A stretch of DNA of 64,000 bases from Microvirga sp. VF16 (GTDB lineage Bacteria; Pseudomonadota; Alphaproteobacteria; Rhizobiales; Beijerinckiaceae): NCBI RefSeq assembly GCF_016864375.1, contig NZ_CP069354.1, positions 372,001-436,000 of the forward strand, in the 5' to 3' direction. Of this stretch, positions 34,875-45,418 are shown one piece after another (positions within the stretch are counted from its first letter, which is position 1; the number at the start of each line of letters is the position of its first letter). Below the pieces are notes generated by a model, which saw nothing but the letters and a program-made list of their open reading frames with translations, did not search any database and had not been told where the DNA came from. Made by a program: the position numbers and the translations under genes.

Positions 34875-35192
34875 TTGCCCTGGAGCATCCGCCCGGACGG
34901 CCTCGAGGTCCGGGTGCGCGTGACGCCCCGGGGCGGGCGGGATGCCATTGACGGCATCGAGACTCTCTCCGATGGCAGGCCGGTCTTGAAAGTCCGGGTC
35001 AGGGCGGTGCCGGAGGATGGGGCGGCCAACGAGGGTGTCCGACGCCTGCTCGCCAAGGCGCTCAAGGTTCCCGCCTCGGCGGTGAGCCTCGAGGCGGGCG
35101 CCACCGCCCGGCTGAAAACCTTTGCGATCTCCGGCGAGGGGCAAAAGCTTGCCGCTGCCCTCGCCGCACTGACAGGACGGACAGAGCCATGA
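34875..35192 (+). CDS. YggU family (DUF167) protein
   Basis: A 105-residue protein with the DUF167 pattern: [15 protein letters not shown], then [20 protein letters not shown] and [18 protein letters not shown]. The TTG start at 34875 has GAGG a few bases upstream. It is one of a yggT-yggU-folD set. The function is unknown. Its stop overlaps the folD start by 4 bases. Confidence 0.88.
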   Translation: MPWSIRPDGLEVRVRVTPRGGRDAIDGIETLSDGRPVLKVRVRAVPEDGAANEGVRRLLAKALKVPASAVSLEAGATARLKTFAISGEGQKLAAALAALTGRTEP

Positions 35193-36091
35193 GCGCCACG
35201 ATCATCGACGGAAAAGCCTATGCCGAAGGCCTGCGTGGGCGCATTGCCCATGCGGTCAAGGCCCTGTCGGGACAGAGCGTCACGCCGGGCCTCGCGGTGG
35301 TCATCGTCGGTGAGGATCCGGCGAGCCAGCTTTATGTGAAGAACAAGGCGCGCCAGACCGTCGAGGTCGGCATGCGCTCCTTCGAACATAAGCTGCCCGC
35401 CTCCACCAGCGAGGTGGAGCTTCTCGATCTCGTCGCGCAGCTCAATGCTGATCCGGCGGTGGACGGCATTCTCGTGCAATTGCCGCTGCCGAAGCAGATC
35501 GATGCGCAGAAGGTGATCGAGGCCATCGATCCGGTGAAGGATGTGGATGGCTTCCATCCCATCAATGCTGGCCGGTTGATGACCGGCGTGCCCGGCCTCG
35601 TCTCCTGTACGCCCTTGGGCTGCCTGCTGCTGGCGCAATCGGTGCGGCGGGATCTCTCCGGCCTCAACGCGGTCGTGGTCGGGCGCTCCAACATCGTCGG
35701 CAAGCCCATGGCGCAGCTGCTCATCGCCCAGAGCTGCACGGTGACGGTGGCCCATTCGAAGACGAAGGATCTTCCGCAAGTCTGCCGCAGTGCGGACCTC
35801 CTCATCGCCGCCGTTGGCCGGCCCGAGATGGTGCGCGGCGATTGGGTCAAGCCCGGCGCCATCGTGATCGATGTGGGCATCAACCGGGTGCCGAACCCGG
35901 CCGCCGGCGAGGGCAAGACCAAGGTGGTCGGTGATGTGGCTTACGCGGAAGCGGCCGAAGTCGCTTCCGCCATCACGCCGGTGCCGGGCGGTGTCGGCCC
36001 CATGACCATCGCATGCCTTTTGCGCAACACGCTGGAGGCCGCCTGCCTGCGACGCGGCTTCACCATGCCGGCGGTGGATTTCGCCGCCTAA
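35189..36091 (+). CDS. folD: Bifunctional methylenetetrahydrofolate dehydrogenase/cyclohydrolase
   Basis: Interconverts 5,10-methylene-THF, 5,10-methenyl-THF and 10-formyl-THF using NADP+, in the cytosol. The 300-residue product has the catalytic Lys in [13 protein letters not shown], the folate-side [15 protein letters not shown] and [13 protein letters not shown], the NADP-binding [17 protein letters not shown] and the C-terminal [16 protein letters not shown] signature. Start by overlap with the yggU stop. Convergent with the lectin-like gene, with no gap between the stops. Confidence 0.97.
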   Translation: MSATIIDGKAYAEGLRGRIAHAVKALSGQSVTPGLAVVIVGEDPASQLYVKNKARQTVEVGMRSFEHKLPASTSEVELLDLVAQLNADPAVDGILVQLPLPKQIDAQKVIEAIDPVKDVDGFHPINAGRLMTGVPGLVSCTPLGCLLLAQSVRRDLSGLNAVVVGRSNIVGKPMAQLLIAQSCTVTVAHSKTKDLPQVCRSADLLIAAVGRPEMVRGDWVKPGAIVIDVGINRVPNPAAGEGKTKVVGDVAYAEAAEVASAITPVPGGVGPMTIACLLRNTLEAACLRRGFTMPAVDFAA

Positions 36092-36766
36092 TCAGTTCGC
36101 CGCGAAGCAGTAGAACAGGCCGGCGCCGCCGGTGCCGCGCAGGGCGTCCTGGCTGCAGCCGCCACGGCTCGCGTGCGACGAGTTCCAGGACTTGGCCGGC
36201 GGCGACTCGTCCAGGCCCCTACGGTCATGGTGGCCCATCATGGCCGCGCCCTCGGTGCCGCTCTTCGTCCAGTTGCCGCAGGTCATGTCCTGATTGCCCG
36301 CGAACGCGGTGCCATCGGGCTGCGAGCCGGTGAGGATGTCGTGCTGGTTCGGCTGGTCGCCGCCGCCCTTCACTATCTCGCCCTTCTCGGTGAGGGCCGT
36401 CTGCTTGGTGAGGTTGTTGCTGGCTCCGTGCAGGTCTGCCACGTCCTTCGCGACGACCGCACCCTTGGCGTTCTGCCACGGGCCGCGCCCGATGCGGTCC
36501 TTGGCATTGGTGGCCGTTCCGCCGCCCGTGCCTTGAGTCGACAGATAGGCGCGCCACATCTTGCCGCGAATGCCGGCGGCTTCGGCCAAAGTCTGGCAAT
36601 GCCGGTCTGCGCCCTCGAGCCCGCCGAGATCCGCACCCTTGCCGGAGCCGACGCTGGTGACGAAGAACGTGGTCTCCTGGACACTTTGCGCCTGGGCGGC
36701 GCCGATGGGCGCCAGGGTCACAAGGCCGATGGCGGCGATAAGCGATAGGCGTTCCATTCCACGCAT
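36092..36766 (-). CDS. Secreted lectin-like protein (endostatin/C-type-lectin-like fold, tentative)
   Basis: A 224-residue protein with signal peptide ERLSLIAAIGLVTLAPIGAA. The mature part starts TTFFVTSVGSGKGADLGGLE, then ADRHCQTLAEAAG, WRAYLSTQGTGGGTATNAKD and later SQPDGTAF, CGNWTKSGTEG, KSWNSSHASRGGCSQ. This matches my memory of alphaproteobacterial proteins annotated as lectin; the paired Cys and WRAYLS are compatible with that fold. Two start ATGs are possible (36766 or 36757). It could be a surface or periplasmic binding protein; no operon partner is apparent. Confidence 0.7.
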   Translation of the reverse strand: MRGMERLSLIAAIGLVTLAPIGAAQAQSVQETTFFVTSVGSGKGADLGGLEGADRHCQTLAEAAGIRGKMWRAYLSTQGTGGGTATNAKDRIGRGPWQNAKGAVVAKDVADLHGASNNLTKQTALTEKGEIVKGGGDQPNQHDILTGSQPDGTAFAGNQDMTCGNWTKSGTEGAAMMGHHDRRGLDESPPAKSWNSSHASRGGCSQDALRGTGGAGLFYCFAAN

Positions 36767-36897
36767 TGCTTCCTCCTTGATGGTGTCAGGCCGTCCTTGT
36801 TCGAGGCGGACGGCTCTACAGACAATCCCGTAAGGATCATCATTCCATCCTCACGGCGTTTTGAAGGCGGGCAGGCGTGAATTCCTAGAGCAATCCG

Positions 36898-37785
36898 TCA
36901 CGCTTCTTTGCGCAAATGCTCCACAAGTTGGCGTGCGGACGGCGGCAGGTCTTTTAATGATCGAATGCAGAGCGTGAGGTCGCGGGCGGCCCAGGCATCT
37001 TCCAGTTCGACCGGGATGATGGCCGTGGTGCGGGCGGCGCGGCGGGCCGTAGTCTCTGGCACGATGCCGAGGCCGACACCGGCCTCCACCATGCGGCAGA
37101 CGGCATCGAAGCTGCGCAGCTGCACCCGCAGGCGGATGGGCTTTCCGATGCGCGTCGCCTTGCCGGCAAGGAAGCGCTGGAGGGCGCTTGCGCGGTCGAG
37201 CCCGACGAAGTTGTGGTCCAGCACTTCCGCAAAGGGAATGCTCGCCTTGGAGGCGAGGGGATGGCCCTTCGGCACCACGAGGACGAAGCGGTCGCTGCGA
37301 AAGGGATAGGTCTCGAGCCGGCCCGTATCGACCGTGCCCGCCACGATGCCGAGATCGCCGACGCCTTCGGCGATCAGGCCCACGATCTCGTCGCTCAGTC
37401 GCTCCTCCAAGTCGATGGAGACATGGGGGTGCTCGGCGAGAAAGGCGCCGAGCGCCTCGGGCAGGAACTCGGTCAGCGCATTGGTGTTGGAGAGAATCCG
37501 GATTTGGCCGATGAGCCCGCCCGTGTAGGAGCCCAGGTCTTCCCGCAGGCATTCGGCCTGGGCTAACAGCGCACGAGCATGCTGGAGCAGGGTCCGGCCG
37601 GCGGGCGTGGGGGTGACACCCTGACGGTTGCGCAGGAGGAGGGGAGCGCCGAGAGACTTTTCCATGTTGCGGATGCGGGTGCTTGCCGCCGCCAGCGCCA
37701 GATGGGCCCGTTCGGCGCCATGGGTGATACTGCCGGCCTCGACCACATGCCGGAAGAGGCTCAAGTCCGTCAGATCGAATTGCAT
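36898..37785 (-). CDS. LysR-family transcriptional regulator
   Basis: A 295-residue LTTR. The winged helix occupies about residues 1-60 (LSLFRHVVEAGSITHGAERA, AASTRIRNMEKSLGAPLLLR), followed by two effector-binding subdomains (IGQIRILSNTNALTEFLPEA; VPKGHPLASKASIPFAEVLD). It is divergent from sdhCDAB with a 204-base intergenic region carrying a long interrupted inverted repeat. Regulation of sdh is an inference from position only. Confidence 0.92.
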   Translation of the reverse strand: MQFDLTDLSLFRHVVEAGSITHGAERAHLALAAASTRIRNMEKSLGAPLLLRNRQGVTPTPAGRTLLQHARALLAQAECLREDLGSYTGGLIGQIRILSNTNALTEFLPEALGAFLAEHPHVSIDLEERLSDEIVGLIAEGVGDLGIVAGTVDTGRLETYPFRSDRFVLVVPKGHPLASKASIPFAEVLDHNFVGLDRASALQRFLAGKATRIGKPIRLRVQLRSFDAVCRMVEAGVGLGIVPETTARRAARTTAIIPVELEDAWAARDLTLCIRSLKDLPPSARQLVEHLRKEA

Positions 37786-37796
37786 GAGGCTTCCTT

Positions 37797-37872
37797 CGTC
37801 ATTCGCGAAGGTAGATAAGAATAATTAAAAATTGTGCAGTAAGCGAGCCTGGATCTATCTTCGCGGCTGACG
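37797..37872. promoter_or_regulatory. Interrupted inverted repeat between LysR gene and sdhC
   Basis: Arms at 37797-37816 and 37853-37872 match in 17 of 20 positions as reverse complements, with a 36-base A/T-rich spacer. The left arm begins 12 bases upstream of the LysR start codon. The A/T-rich spacer includes ATAATTAAAAATT. The layout suits a LysR operator or a paired regulatory site. A weak promoter-like TTGCGG with TACGAG lies near 37912-37940 for sdhC. Confidence 0.5.
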
Positions 37873-37989
37873 AAGTGTGTCCTGATGTAGCCTTCTTGGG
37901 CCGAAGACACATTGCGGTGTTGCCGCGCATCAGATACGAGCCATTCCAAACTAAGGGCGACCGATCGTCGCCGACCAGGAGTGTATACC

Positions 37990-38385
37990 ATGGCAGAGGC
38001 GAAAGTGGCCCCCAGGCCCCTGTCCCCGCATCTTCAGATTTATCGGTGGAGCTGGACGATGGCGATGTCCGTCGCCCACCGTCTCACAGGCCTTGCGCTC
38101 TATGGCGGCATCGCGCTTTTCGCCATCTGGCTCGTGGCCCTGGCCTCCGGGCCTTCGGCCTTTGACGCCGTGCAATGGTTCTTCGGCTCGCCCCTCGGCT
38201 ACCTGATCCTCTTCGTCTATACCTGGATTCTGATGCACCACATGCTGGGCGGCGTGCGCCACCTCGTGTGGGATTTCGGCTACGGCATGGAGCCGGAGCA
38301 GCGCATCAACATGGCCCGCTTCACCCTCGTCGGCTCGGTCGCGCTCACGCTGGCGATCTGGATCGTCGCCTTCATCGCTTTCTAA
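37990..38385 (+). CDS. sdhC: Succinate dehydrogenase cytochrome b556 subunit
   Basis: A 131-residue inner-membrane anchor of complex II with three helices. RPLSPHLQIYRWSWTMAMSV is the classical SdhC start, SVAHRLTG and HHMLGGVRHLVWDFG hold the heme-b/quinone-site His residues. The ATG at 37990 gives MAEAKVAPRPLSP. Thirteen bases separate it from sdhD. First gene of sdhCDAB. Confidence 0.96.
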   Translation: MAEAKVAPRPLSPHLQIYRWSWTMAMSVAHRLTGLALYGGIALFAIWLVALASGPSAFDAVQWFFGSPLGYLILFVYTWILMHHMLGGVRHLVWDFGYGMEPEQRINMARFTLVGSVALTLAIWIVAFIAF

Positions 38386-38398
38386 AGGAGCAGGACCC

Positions 38399-38818
38399 AT
38401 GGCCGACAACAGGGCTGATACCCGCGTTTCCATGCGCACCCCGCTCTCCCGCGTGAAGGGCCTCGGCCCCTCCGGGCATGGCGTCGAGCATTGGTGGATC
38501 CACCGCGTCACGGCGGTGTCGAACGTCCCGCTCGTCATCGCCTTCGTGATCATCATCGCGGCGCTGGCCGGCTCTCCCTCCTATCAGGAGGCGATCGCCG
38601 TCATCTCGCACCCGCTGATCGCGATCATCCTGATCCTCGCGGTCATCTCGGTCACGAACCACATGCGTCTCGGCATGCAGATCGTCATCGAGGATTACGT
38701 CCACGAGAAGGGTTGGAAGATCGTCGCCGTCATCGCGAACAATTTCTACGCCGTGATCATCGGGGTGGCCTGCCTCTACGCCATCCTCAAGGTCAGCCTC
38801 GGCCGCATCCTCGTTTAA
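38399..38818 (+). CDS. sdhD: Succinate dehydrogenase hydrophobic membrane anchor subunit
   Basis: A 139-residue membrane anchor. [19 protein letters not shown] opens the first helix, and [21 protein letters not shown] holds the second conserved His and the loop typical of alphaproteobacterial SdhD. AAAGGAG precedes the ATG at 38399. With SdhC it binds heme b and ubiquinone. Confidence 0.95.
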   Translation: MADNRADTRVSMRTPLSRVKGLGPSGHGVEHWWIHRVTAVSNVPLVIAFVIIIAALAGSPSYQEAIAVISHPLIAIILILAVISVTNHMRLGMQIVIEDYVHEKGWKIVAVIANNFYAVIIGVACLYAILKVSLGRILV

Positions 38819-38829
38819 GGAATTCTCTC

Positions 38830-40653
38830 ATGGCTCAAGCAACGAACGGCGCCGCCGTCAACGGCAAGGCCTATACCATCATCGACCATACCTTCGACGT
38901 GGTGATCGTGGGTGCAGGCGGCGCGGGTCTTCGCGCCACGGTCGGCTGCTCGCAGGCCGGCCTTCGCACCGCCTGCATCACCAAGGTGTTCCCGACCCGC
39001 TCGCACACGGTGGCCGCGCAGGGCGGCATCTCCGCCTCGCTCGGCAATATGGGGCCGGACGACTGGCGCTGGCACATGTACGACACCGTGAAGGGCTCGG
39101 ACTGGCTCGGCGACCAGGACGCCATCGAGTATCTCGTGCGCAACGCGCCCGCCGCGGTCTATGAGCTGGAGCACTGGGGCGTTCCCTTCTCGCGCACCTC
39201 CGAGGGCAAGATCTACCAGCGCCCCTTCGGCGGCATGACGACCGAGTTCGGCAAGGGCACCGCGCAGCGCACCTGCGCGGCCGCCGACCGCACCGGCCAC
39301 GCGATCCTGCACACGCTCTACGGTCAGGCCGTTCGCAACCAGACCAACTTCTTCATCGAGTATTTCGCCCTCGACCTGATGATGGATTCCGACGGCCGCT
39401 GCATCGGCGTCGTCGCGCTCAACCAGTCGACCGGTGAGATCCACCGCTTCCGCGCCCACATGACGATCCTCGCCACGGGCGGCTATGGACGCGCCTATTT
39501 CTCCGCCACCTCGGCCCATACCTGCACGGGCGACGGCAACGCCATGGTGCTGCGCGCCGGCCTGCCGCTGCAGGACATGGAGTTCGTGCAGTTCCACCCG
39601 ACCGGCATCTACGGCTCGGGCTGCCTCATCACCGAAGGCGCGCGCGGGGAGGGCGGCTACCTCACCAACTCGGAAGGCGAGCGCTTCATGGAGCGCTATG
39701 CTCCTTCCGCCAAGGACCTTGCCTCCCGTGACGTGGTCTCGCGCGCGATGACCATGGAGATCCGCGCCGGCCGCGGTGTCGGCAAGAACAAGGATCACAT
39801 CTATCTCCACCTCGATCACCTCGACCCGAAGATCCTGCATGAGCGCCTGCCCGGCATCTCGGAAAGTGCGAAGATCTTTGCGGGTGTCGACGTGACGAAG
39901 GAGCCGATCCCGGTCCTGCCGACCGTGCACTACAACATGGGCGGCATCCCGACGAACTATCACGGCGAAGTGCTGACGCTCAAAAACGGCAACCCCGACA
40001 CCGTGGTGCCGGGCCTGATGGCCTTGGGCGAAGCGGCCTGCGTGTCCGTGCACGGCGCGAACCGCCTCGGCTCGAACTCGCTCATCGACCTCGTGGTGTT
40101 CGGCCGCGCGGCGGGCCTGCGCTGCGCCGAGATCCTGGAGCCGAACGCCCGTCATGCGGATCTGCCGAAGAACGCCGACGAGCTCGCGCTCTCGCGCCTC
40201 GACAAGTTCCGCTATGCCAAGGGCTCGACCTCGACCGCAGACCTGCGCCTCCAGATGCAGAAGACCATGCAGAACAACTGCGCGGTGTTCCGCACCGGCG
40301 AGGTGCTGGATGAGGGCGTGAAGCTCATCCACGATGTCTGGAACGCAGCCGCCGACATCAAGGTCACGGACCGCTCGCTGATCTGGAACACCGACCTTCT
40401 CGAGACGCTGGAGTTCGACAACCTGATCGGGCAGGCCGTCGTCACCATGGAGGGTGCTGCGAACCGTCAGGAATCCCGCGGCGCGCACGCCCGCGAGGAC
40501 TTCTCCGAGCGCGACGACAAGAACTGGATGAAGCACACGCTCGCGTGGCTCGACGACACCTCCCACAAGGTGACCCTCGATTCCCGCCCGGTGCACACCT
40601 ACACCATGTCGAACGACATCCAGTACATCGAGCCGAAGGCTCGCGTGTACTAA
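38830..40653 (+). CDS. sdhA: Succinate dehydrogenase flavoprotein subunit
   Basis: Oxidises succinate to fumarate, passing electrons to SdhB; on the cytosolic face of the membrane. The 607-residue product has the FAD dinucleotide motif [14 protein letters not shown], the covalent-FAD His59 in [11 protein letters not shown], the substrate-site [20 protein letters not shown] and the C-terminal [10 protein letters not shown] start at 38830 (MAQATNGAA), 11 bases after the sdhD stop, although the frame stays open upstream within sdhD. A very long frame on the opposite strand is a coding shadow. Confidence 0.97.
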   Translation: MAQATNGAAVNGKAYTIIDHTFDVVIVGAGGAGLRATVGCSQAGLRTACITKVFPTRSHTVAAQGGISASLGNMGPDDWRWHMYDTVKGSDWLGDQDAIEYLVRNAPAAVYELEHWGVPFSRTSEGKIYQRPFGGMTTEFGKGTAQRTCAAADRTGHAILHTLYGQAVRNQTNFFIEYFALDLMMDSDGRCIGVVALNQSTGEIHRFRAHMTILATGGYGRAYFSATSAHTCTGDGNAMVLRAGLPLQDMEFVQFHPTGIYGSGCLITEGARGEGGYLTNSEGERFMERYAPSAKDLASRDVVSRAMTMEIRAGRGVGKNKDHIYLHLDHLDPKILHERLPGISESAKIFAGVDVTKEPIPVLPTVHYNMGGIPTNYHGEVLTLKNGNPDTVVPGLMALGEAACVSVHGANRLGSNSLIDLVVFGRAAGLRCAEILEPNARHADLPKNADELALSRLDKFRYAKGSTSTADLRLQMQKTMQNNCAVFRTGEVLDEGVKLIHDVWNAAADIKVTDRSLIWNTDLLETLEFDNLIGQAVVTMEGAANRQESRGAHAREDFSERDDKNWMKHTLAWLDDTSHKVTLDSRPVHTYTMSNDIQYIEPKARVY

Positions 40654-40668
40654 GGAAGACGAAAAACG

Positions 40669-41451
40669 ATGGCCCAGTTTCAACTTCCCAAGAATTCCCG
40701 CTACACCGAAGGCAAGGCCTGGCCGAAGCCGGCGGGTGCCTCCAACGTCCAGGAATTCCGCATCTATCGCTGGAACCCGGATGACGGGCAGAACCCGCGC
40801 ATCGACACCTATTATGTCGACCGCGACGATTGCGGCCCGATGGTTCTCGACGCCCTGTTGTGGATCAAGAACAACGTCGACTCGACGCTGGTCTTCCGCC
40901 GCTCCTGCCGAGAGGGCATCTGCGGCTCCTGCGCCATGAATATCATGGGCGGCAACACGCTCGCCTGCACGCTCGGCATCGACGATTGCGCCTCGGACTC
41001 GATCAAGATCTATCCGCTGCCGCACATGCCGGTGCTGAAGGATCTGGTGCCGGATCTGACGAGCTTCTTCGCCCAGCATGCTTCCATCGAGCCCTGGCTT
41101 CAGACCGAAACGCCGGCGCCCGAAAAGGAATGGCGTCAGACCCCGGAGGAGCGCTCGAAGCTCGACGGGCTCTATGAATGCATCCTCTGCGCCTGCTGCA
41201 CCACTTCCTGCCCGAGCTATTGGTGGAACGGCGACCGGTTCCTTGGCCCGGCGGCCCTTCTGCAGGCCTATCGCTGGCTCATCGACAGCCGCGACGAGGC
41301 CACCGGCGAGCGCCTCGACAACCTGCACGATCCGTTCCGGCTCTATCGCTGCCACACGATCATGAACTGCGCCAACACCTGCCCCAAGGGGCTCAACCCG
41401 GCGAAAGCCATCGCCGAGATCAAGAAGATGATGATCGCGCGGGCCGTGTGA
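40669..41451 (+). CDS. sdhB: Succinate dehydrogenase iron-sulfur subunit
   Basis: A 260-residue electron carrier. The [2Fe-2S] Cys are in [22 protein letters not shown]; the [4Fe-4S] and [3Fe-4S] Cys are in [16 protein letters not shown] and [17 protein letters not shown]. Fifteen bases after sdhA, ending before an intrinsic terminator. Completes complex II. Confidence 0.97.
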   Translation: MAQFQLPKNSRYTEGKAWPKPAGASNVQEFRIYRWNPDDGQNPRIDTYYVDRDDCGPMVLDALLWIKNNVDSTLVFRRSCREGICGSCAMNIMGGNTLACTLGIDDCASDSIKIYPLPHMPVLKDLVPDLTSFFAQHASIEPWLQTETPAPEKEWRQTPEERSKLDGLYECILCACCTTSCPSYWWNGDRFLGPAALLQAYRWLIDSRDEATGERLDNLHDPFRLYRCHTIMNCANTCPKGLNPAKAIAEIKKMMIARAV

Positions 41452-41489
41452 CGTTTACGTCGGTGACGCTTCCTTGCAACATCTTCGTG

Positions 41490-41515
41490 AAAAGGCGCCA
41501 CAGGCGCCTTTTTTT
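41490..41515 (+). terminator. Intrinsic terminator of sdhCDAB
   Basis: AAAAGGCGCC, an ACA loop, GGCGCC and a run of seven T. It starts 39 bases after the sdhB stop. Confidence 0.92.
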
Positions 41516-41634
41516 GTGAATTGTGATCTCATATGTCGTAACCGGAACAATGTTGGCCTGGGTTCATATTCCTCCTTATAGCCTAGGCCGCGTGATCAAC
41601 CGTCCCAAGGACGGTCCCGTATGCGAGGATCAAG

Positions 41635-42228
41635 ATGACGAAGCCGATTTGGCTGACGATGGCTGTGATGTGCTCCGCCCTGGCGCTCGGCGCGTGCTCC
41701 TCGACCCGGCTCGGCGGACCGCCGATCCGTGGCGCAGCCGCGGCGCCGATCACCGAGGCTCCGCCGGTCGAGGCGGTGCCGTCCGGCCCCATCGAGGCGT
41801 CGCCGCTGCCGCCGATCGCCGGCGCGCCGACAGTTCCCGATCCGATGGCTCCTCCCGGCGGCACCGATATCGCCGGCCTGCCGCCCGCGCCTCCGCCGCC
41901 GACCTTCGGGTCGCCTGCACCTACGGCACCCGCGCCCGCTCCGACACCGTCGAGCCGCACCGCCATGGTCGGCAACTGGAACGTCCAGACGTCCGGCGGT
42001 TCCTGCCGGGTCCAGCTCTCGAGCTCGCCCGCACTCGATCTCTACCGGGCTTCGGCCTCCGGCTGCTCGAACCAGGATCTGTCCAAGGTCAACGCCTGGG
42101 ATTACCGCGACGGCGAGGTCTATCTCTACCAGACAGGCGGTTCGGTGGCGGCGCGCCTGCGCGGCTCGTCCTCGTCGCTCAGCGGCGTTCTCGCCAAATC
42201 CGGCGCGCCTGTCACTCTCTCGCGGTGA
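41635..42228 (+). CDS. Inh/Omp19-like lipoprotein
   Basis: A 197-residue lipoprotein. The lipobox LGACSS places the acylated Cys at about residue 21. A long Pro/Ala-rich linker (about 25-105) leads to a C-terminal beta domain resembling the AprI/Inh protease-inhibitor fold: MVGNWNVQTSGGSCRVQLSS, YRASASGCSNQDLSKVNAWD and SSLSGVLAKSGAPVTLSR. Two Cys could form the disulfide seen in Inh. Omp19 of Brucella is the best-known relative. A GAGGATCAAG ribosome site precedes the ATG. Probably anchored in the outer membrane. Confidence 0.85.
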   Translation: MTKPIWLTMAVMCSALALGACSSTRLGGPPIRGAAAAPITEAPPVEAVPSGPIEASPLPPIAGAPTVPDPMAPPGGTDIAGLPPAPPPPTFGSPAPTAPAPAPTPSSRTAMVGNWNVQTSGGSCRVQLSSSPALDLYRASASGCSNQDLSKVNAWDYRDGEVYLYQTGGSVAARLRGSSSSLSGVLAKSGAPVTLSR

Positions 42229-42309
42229 GGCCAGGGGCTGGCGGATTTTCAGCCCGGACCGGCCTGAAGACGTTTGCGCTGACATCCTGAGAGAGGTATC
42301 GATCATTCC

Positions 42310-43503
42310 GTGAACGACACCTCCTTCTCCTCGCCTCATTCCATCACGGCCCGCTACAACGCTCTCGTCGCTTCGGGTGCCATCGAGCGCGATCCGGCGC
42401 AGGTGGCGCTGCTCAAGCGTCTCGAGGCACTGGCCGAGAACCTCGCCAATCACCGCCTCGCCCGTAAGCCCAGCGCGCTCGGCTGGCTCTTCGGCAAGAA
42501 GAGCGCCGAGACGCCGAAGGGCCTTTACGTCTGGGGTTCGGTCGGGCGCGGCAAGACCATGCTGATGGACCTGTTCTTCGAGGCGCTGACCGTGAGGCGA
42601 AAGCGCCGGGTCCATTTCCATGCCTTCATGGCCGACGTGCACGAGCGCATCCATGCCTACCGCCAGAAATTGAAGGCCGGTCAGGTCACCGGTGACGATC
42701 CCATCGGTCCCGTAGCGGAGGCGCTGGCCGACGAGGCCTGGGTGCTCTGCTTCGACGAGTTCACCGTTACCGACATCGCAGACGCCATGATCCTCGGGCG
42801 CCTGTTCACGGCGCTCTTTGCTCGCGGAGTCGTGGTGGTTGCCACTTCGAACGTAGAGCCCGACCGGCTCTACGAGGGCGGCCTCAACCGCTCGCTCTTC
42901 CTGCCCTTCATCGGGTTGCTGCAGGAGCGGATGGCGGTGGTGAAGCTCGAATCCCGCACGGATTTCCGGCTTGAGAAGCTTGCCGGAAGTCCCGTCTTCT
43001 ACACACCCGCAGACAACCACGCCCATCTTTGCCTGACCCGCGCCTTCAAGAGTCTGACCGGCCGCGAGAGCGGAAGGCCATTGACGTTGACCGTCAAAGG
43101 ACATCCCGTCGAGGTGCCGCAGGCGGCGGGTGGCGTGGCGCGTTTTTCCTTCTCGGATCTCTGCTCAAAGCCCCTGGGCGCCGCCGATTACCTCACCGTC
43201 GCCGAGGAGTTTCACACGGTCGTCCTCGAAAACATCCCCAAAATGTCCTTCGAGCGGCGCAACGAGGCGAAGCGCTTCATTCTGCTCATCGATGCTCTCT
43301 ACGACGCTCACGTAAAGCTCCTGGCCTCCGCAGAGGCCGAGGTGCATGAGCTCTATCATGCGGATTCCGGCCGCGAGGCCTTCGAGTTCGACCGCACCGT
43401 CTCCCGTCTCATCGAGATGCGGTCGGAGGAATACCTGTCCCTGCCGCATGGCCGCTCGGATTCGGAAGCTTCCGGCGACACGACGGGGCTTGCCGAGACA
43501 TGA
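42310..43503 (+). CDS. zapE: AFG1/ZapE family ATPase
   Basis: A 397-residue ATPase of the AFG1-like group. Walker A is WGSVGRGKTMLMDLFF, followed by KRRVHFHAFMADVHERIH, Walker B VLCFDEFTVTDIADAM, the sensor VVVVATSNVEPDRLYEGGLN and R-finger region RRNEAKRFILLIDALYD. ZapE interacts with the Z-ring in E. coli; the mitochondrial relative (LACE1/AFG1) helps turn over respiratory complex subunits, which is notable beside sdh. GTG start at 42310. Its stop overlaps the TetR gene start. Confidence 0.92.
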   Translation: MNDTSFSSPHSITARYNALVASGAIERDPAQVALLKRLEALAENLANHRLARKPSALGWLFGKKSAETPKGLYVWGSVGRGKTMLMDLFFEALTVRRKRRVHFHAFMADVHERIHAYRQKLKAGQVTGDDPIGPVAEALADEAWVLCFDEFTVTDIADAMILGRLFTALFARGVVVVATSNVEPDRLYEGGLNRSLFLPFIGLLQERMAVVKLESRTDFRLEKLAGSPVFYTPADNHAHLCLTRAFKSLTGRESGRPLTLTVKGHPVEVPQAAGGVARFSFSDLCSKPLGAADYLTVAEEFHTVVLENIPKMSFERRNEAKRFILLIDALYDAHVKLLASAEAEVHELYHADSGREAFEFDRTVSRLIEMRSEEYLSLPHGRSDSEASGDTTGLAET

Positions 43504-44129
43504 AGCGGCCGGCTGGCGCATCGTTGCGGGCCGCGGAGGCCGCTCCGGCCGATACAAGGCTTCTCGCCATCGCCGCCGACCAGCTCAAGGAATTCGGGCC
43601 CAAGCACATCACCGTGGTTGGTATTGCCGACGCCGCCGGCATGACCCATGCCAATGTCTATCGCTACTTTGCCAACAAGGCGGCTCTTATCGATGCGGTG
43701 GCCGGGCAATGGCTGCGGGAGATGGAGGCCGCCATCGCCGACGTTGCGGATTCCCCCGATCCTGCCGACGACAAGCTGGAGCGCCTGATCCAGGCTTGGG
43801 CCCGCCTCCACCGGGATCTCCTGAAGGAAGACCGGCATCTCTTCGACGTCTATTGCACGGCCACCGAGACGGCGCGTCCTCTCATCCGCAAGCACCGGGC
43901 CCGGATGCGCCTGCTGATCGAGCGGGTGCTGGACGAGGGGATCACGACGAGCAAGTTCGACCCCCGGGATCGGGAGAAGGCCCATGCCTTCATTACGGAT
44001 TCCGTCTATCGCTTCATCAATCCGTTGACGGTTCGCCTTGATGCAGATGTCCCTCAGGACATCCTGGATCAGCGTCTCGCCACCATGATCCGGGTCGTCC
44101 TGCGGGCCCTGGCGAACGGTAGCGTGTAA
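43500..44129 (+). CDS. TetR-family transcriptional regulator
   Basis: A 209-residue regulator. The HTH is DQLKEFGPKHITVVGIADAA followed by GMTHANVYRYFANKAALIDA, typical TetR. The C-terminal ligand domain is helical and unassigned. The ATG at 43500 overlaps the zapE stop by 4 bases, suggesting cotranscription with zapE. TGTAAC/GTTACA inverted repeats span its stop codon and the following region, upstream of mdh, and could be its targets. Confidence 0.9.
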   Translation: MKRPAGASLRAAEAAPADTRLLAIAADQLKEFGPKHITVVGIADAAGMTHANVYRYFANKAALIDAVAGQWLREMEAAIADVADSPDPADDKLERLIQAWARLHRDLLKEDRHLFDVYCTATETARPLIRKHRARMRLLIERVLDEGITTSKFDPRDREKAHAFITDSVYRFINPLTVRLDADVPQDILDQRLATMIRVVLRALANGSV

Positions 44130-44158
44130 CGTTAGTTACAAATTTCAAAAAATGTAAC
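44125..44158. promoter_or_regulatory. Triple TGTAAC/GTTACA half-sites upstream of mdh
   Basis: TGTAAC at 44125-44130, GTTACA at 44135-44140 and TGTAAC at 44153-44158. The first two form a perfect 6+6 inverted repeat with a 4-base gap overlapping the TetR stop codon; the second and third form one with a 12-base gap. The remaining sequence to mdh (44159-44354) is A/T-rich in part and should contain the mdh promoter. Confidence 0.5.
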
Positions 44159-44267
44159 AAGAAAATTAGAGCGGCTTCGGGGCGGTCAAGCTGCTGTAAT
44201 AAAAAAGTATTTTTGAACGGTTAAGCTTGTTGCGACTTTTCCGAAGGCTCAAAGCGTTGCCCGTTAA

Positions 44268-45317
<1,050 letters not shown>

Positions 45318-45319
45318 AG

Positions 45320-45404
45320 CGTCATCCCGGCCGAAGAGCCGGGATCGCATGACGAGTTTGACGCGGTCAACGATCCCGGATCGACTACGGCGTCCGGGAT
45401 GACG
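45320..45404. repeat. Intergenic palindromic repeat, family 3
   Basis: CGTCATCCCGG at 45320-45330 and CCGGGATGACG at 45394-45404 are perfect inverted repeats enclosing GATCCCGGATC-type sequence. The right half resembles bases 54744-54783. It lies inside the mdh-sucC gap and could reduce expression downstream by forming a hairpin. Confidence 0.75.
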
Positions 45405-45418
45405 AAAGAGAAGAGCAC

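Noticed and set aside
38815..41355. Very long minus-strand frame opposite sdhA and sdhB (about 846 codons)
   Set aside because: The plus strand carries full-length sdhA and sdhB with all catalytic motifs. High GC at third positions produces long open antisense frames; the antisense product is low-complexity Arg/Ala/Gly/His-rich with no domain.
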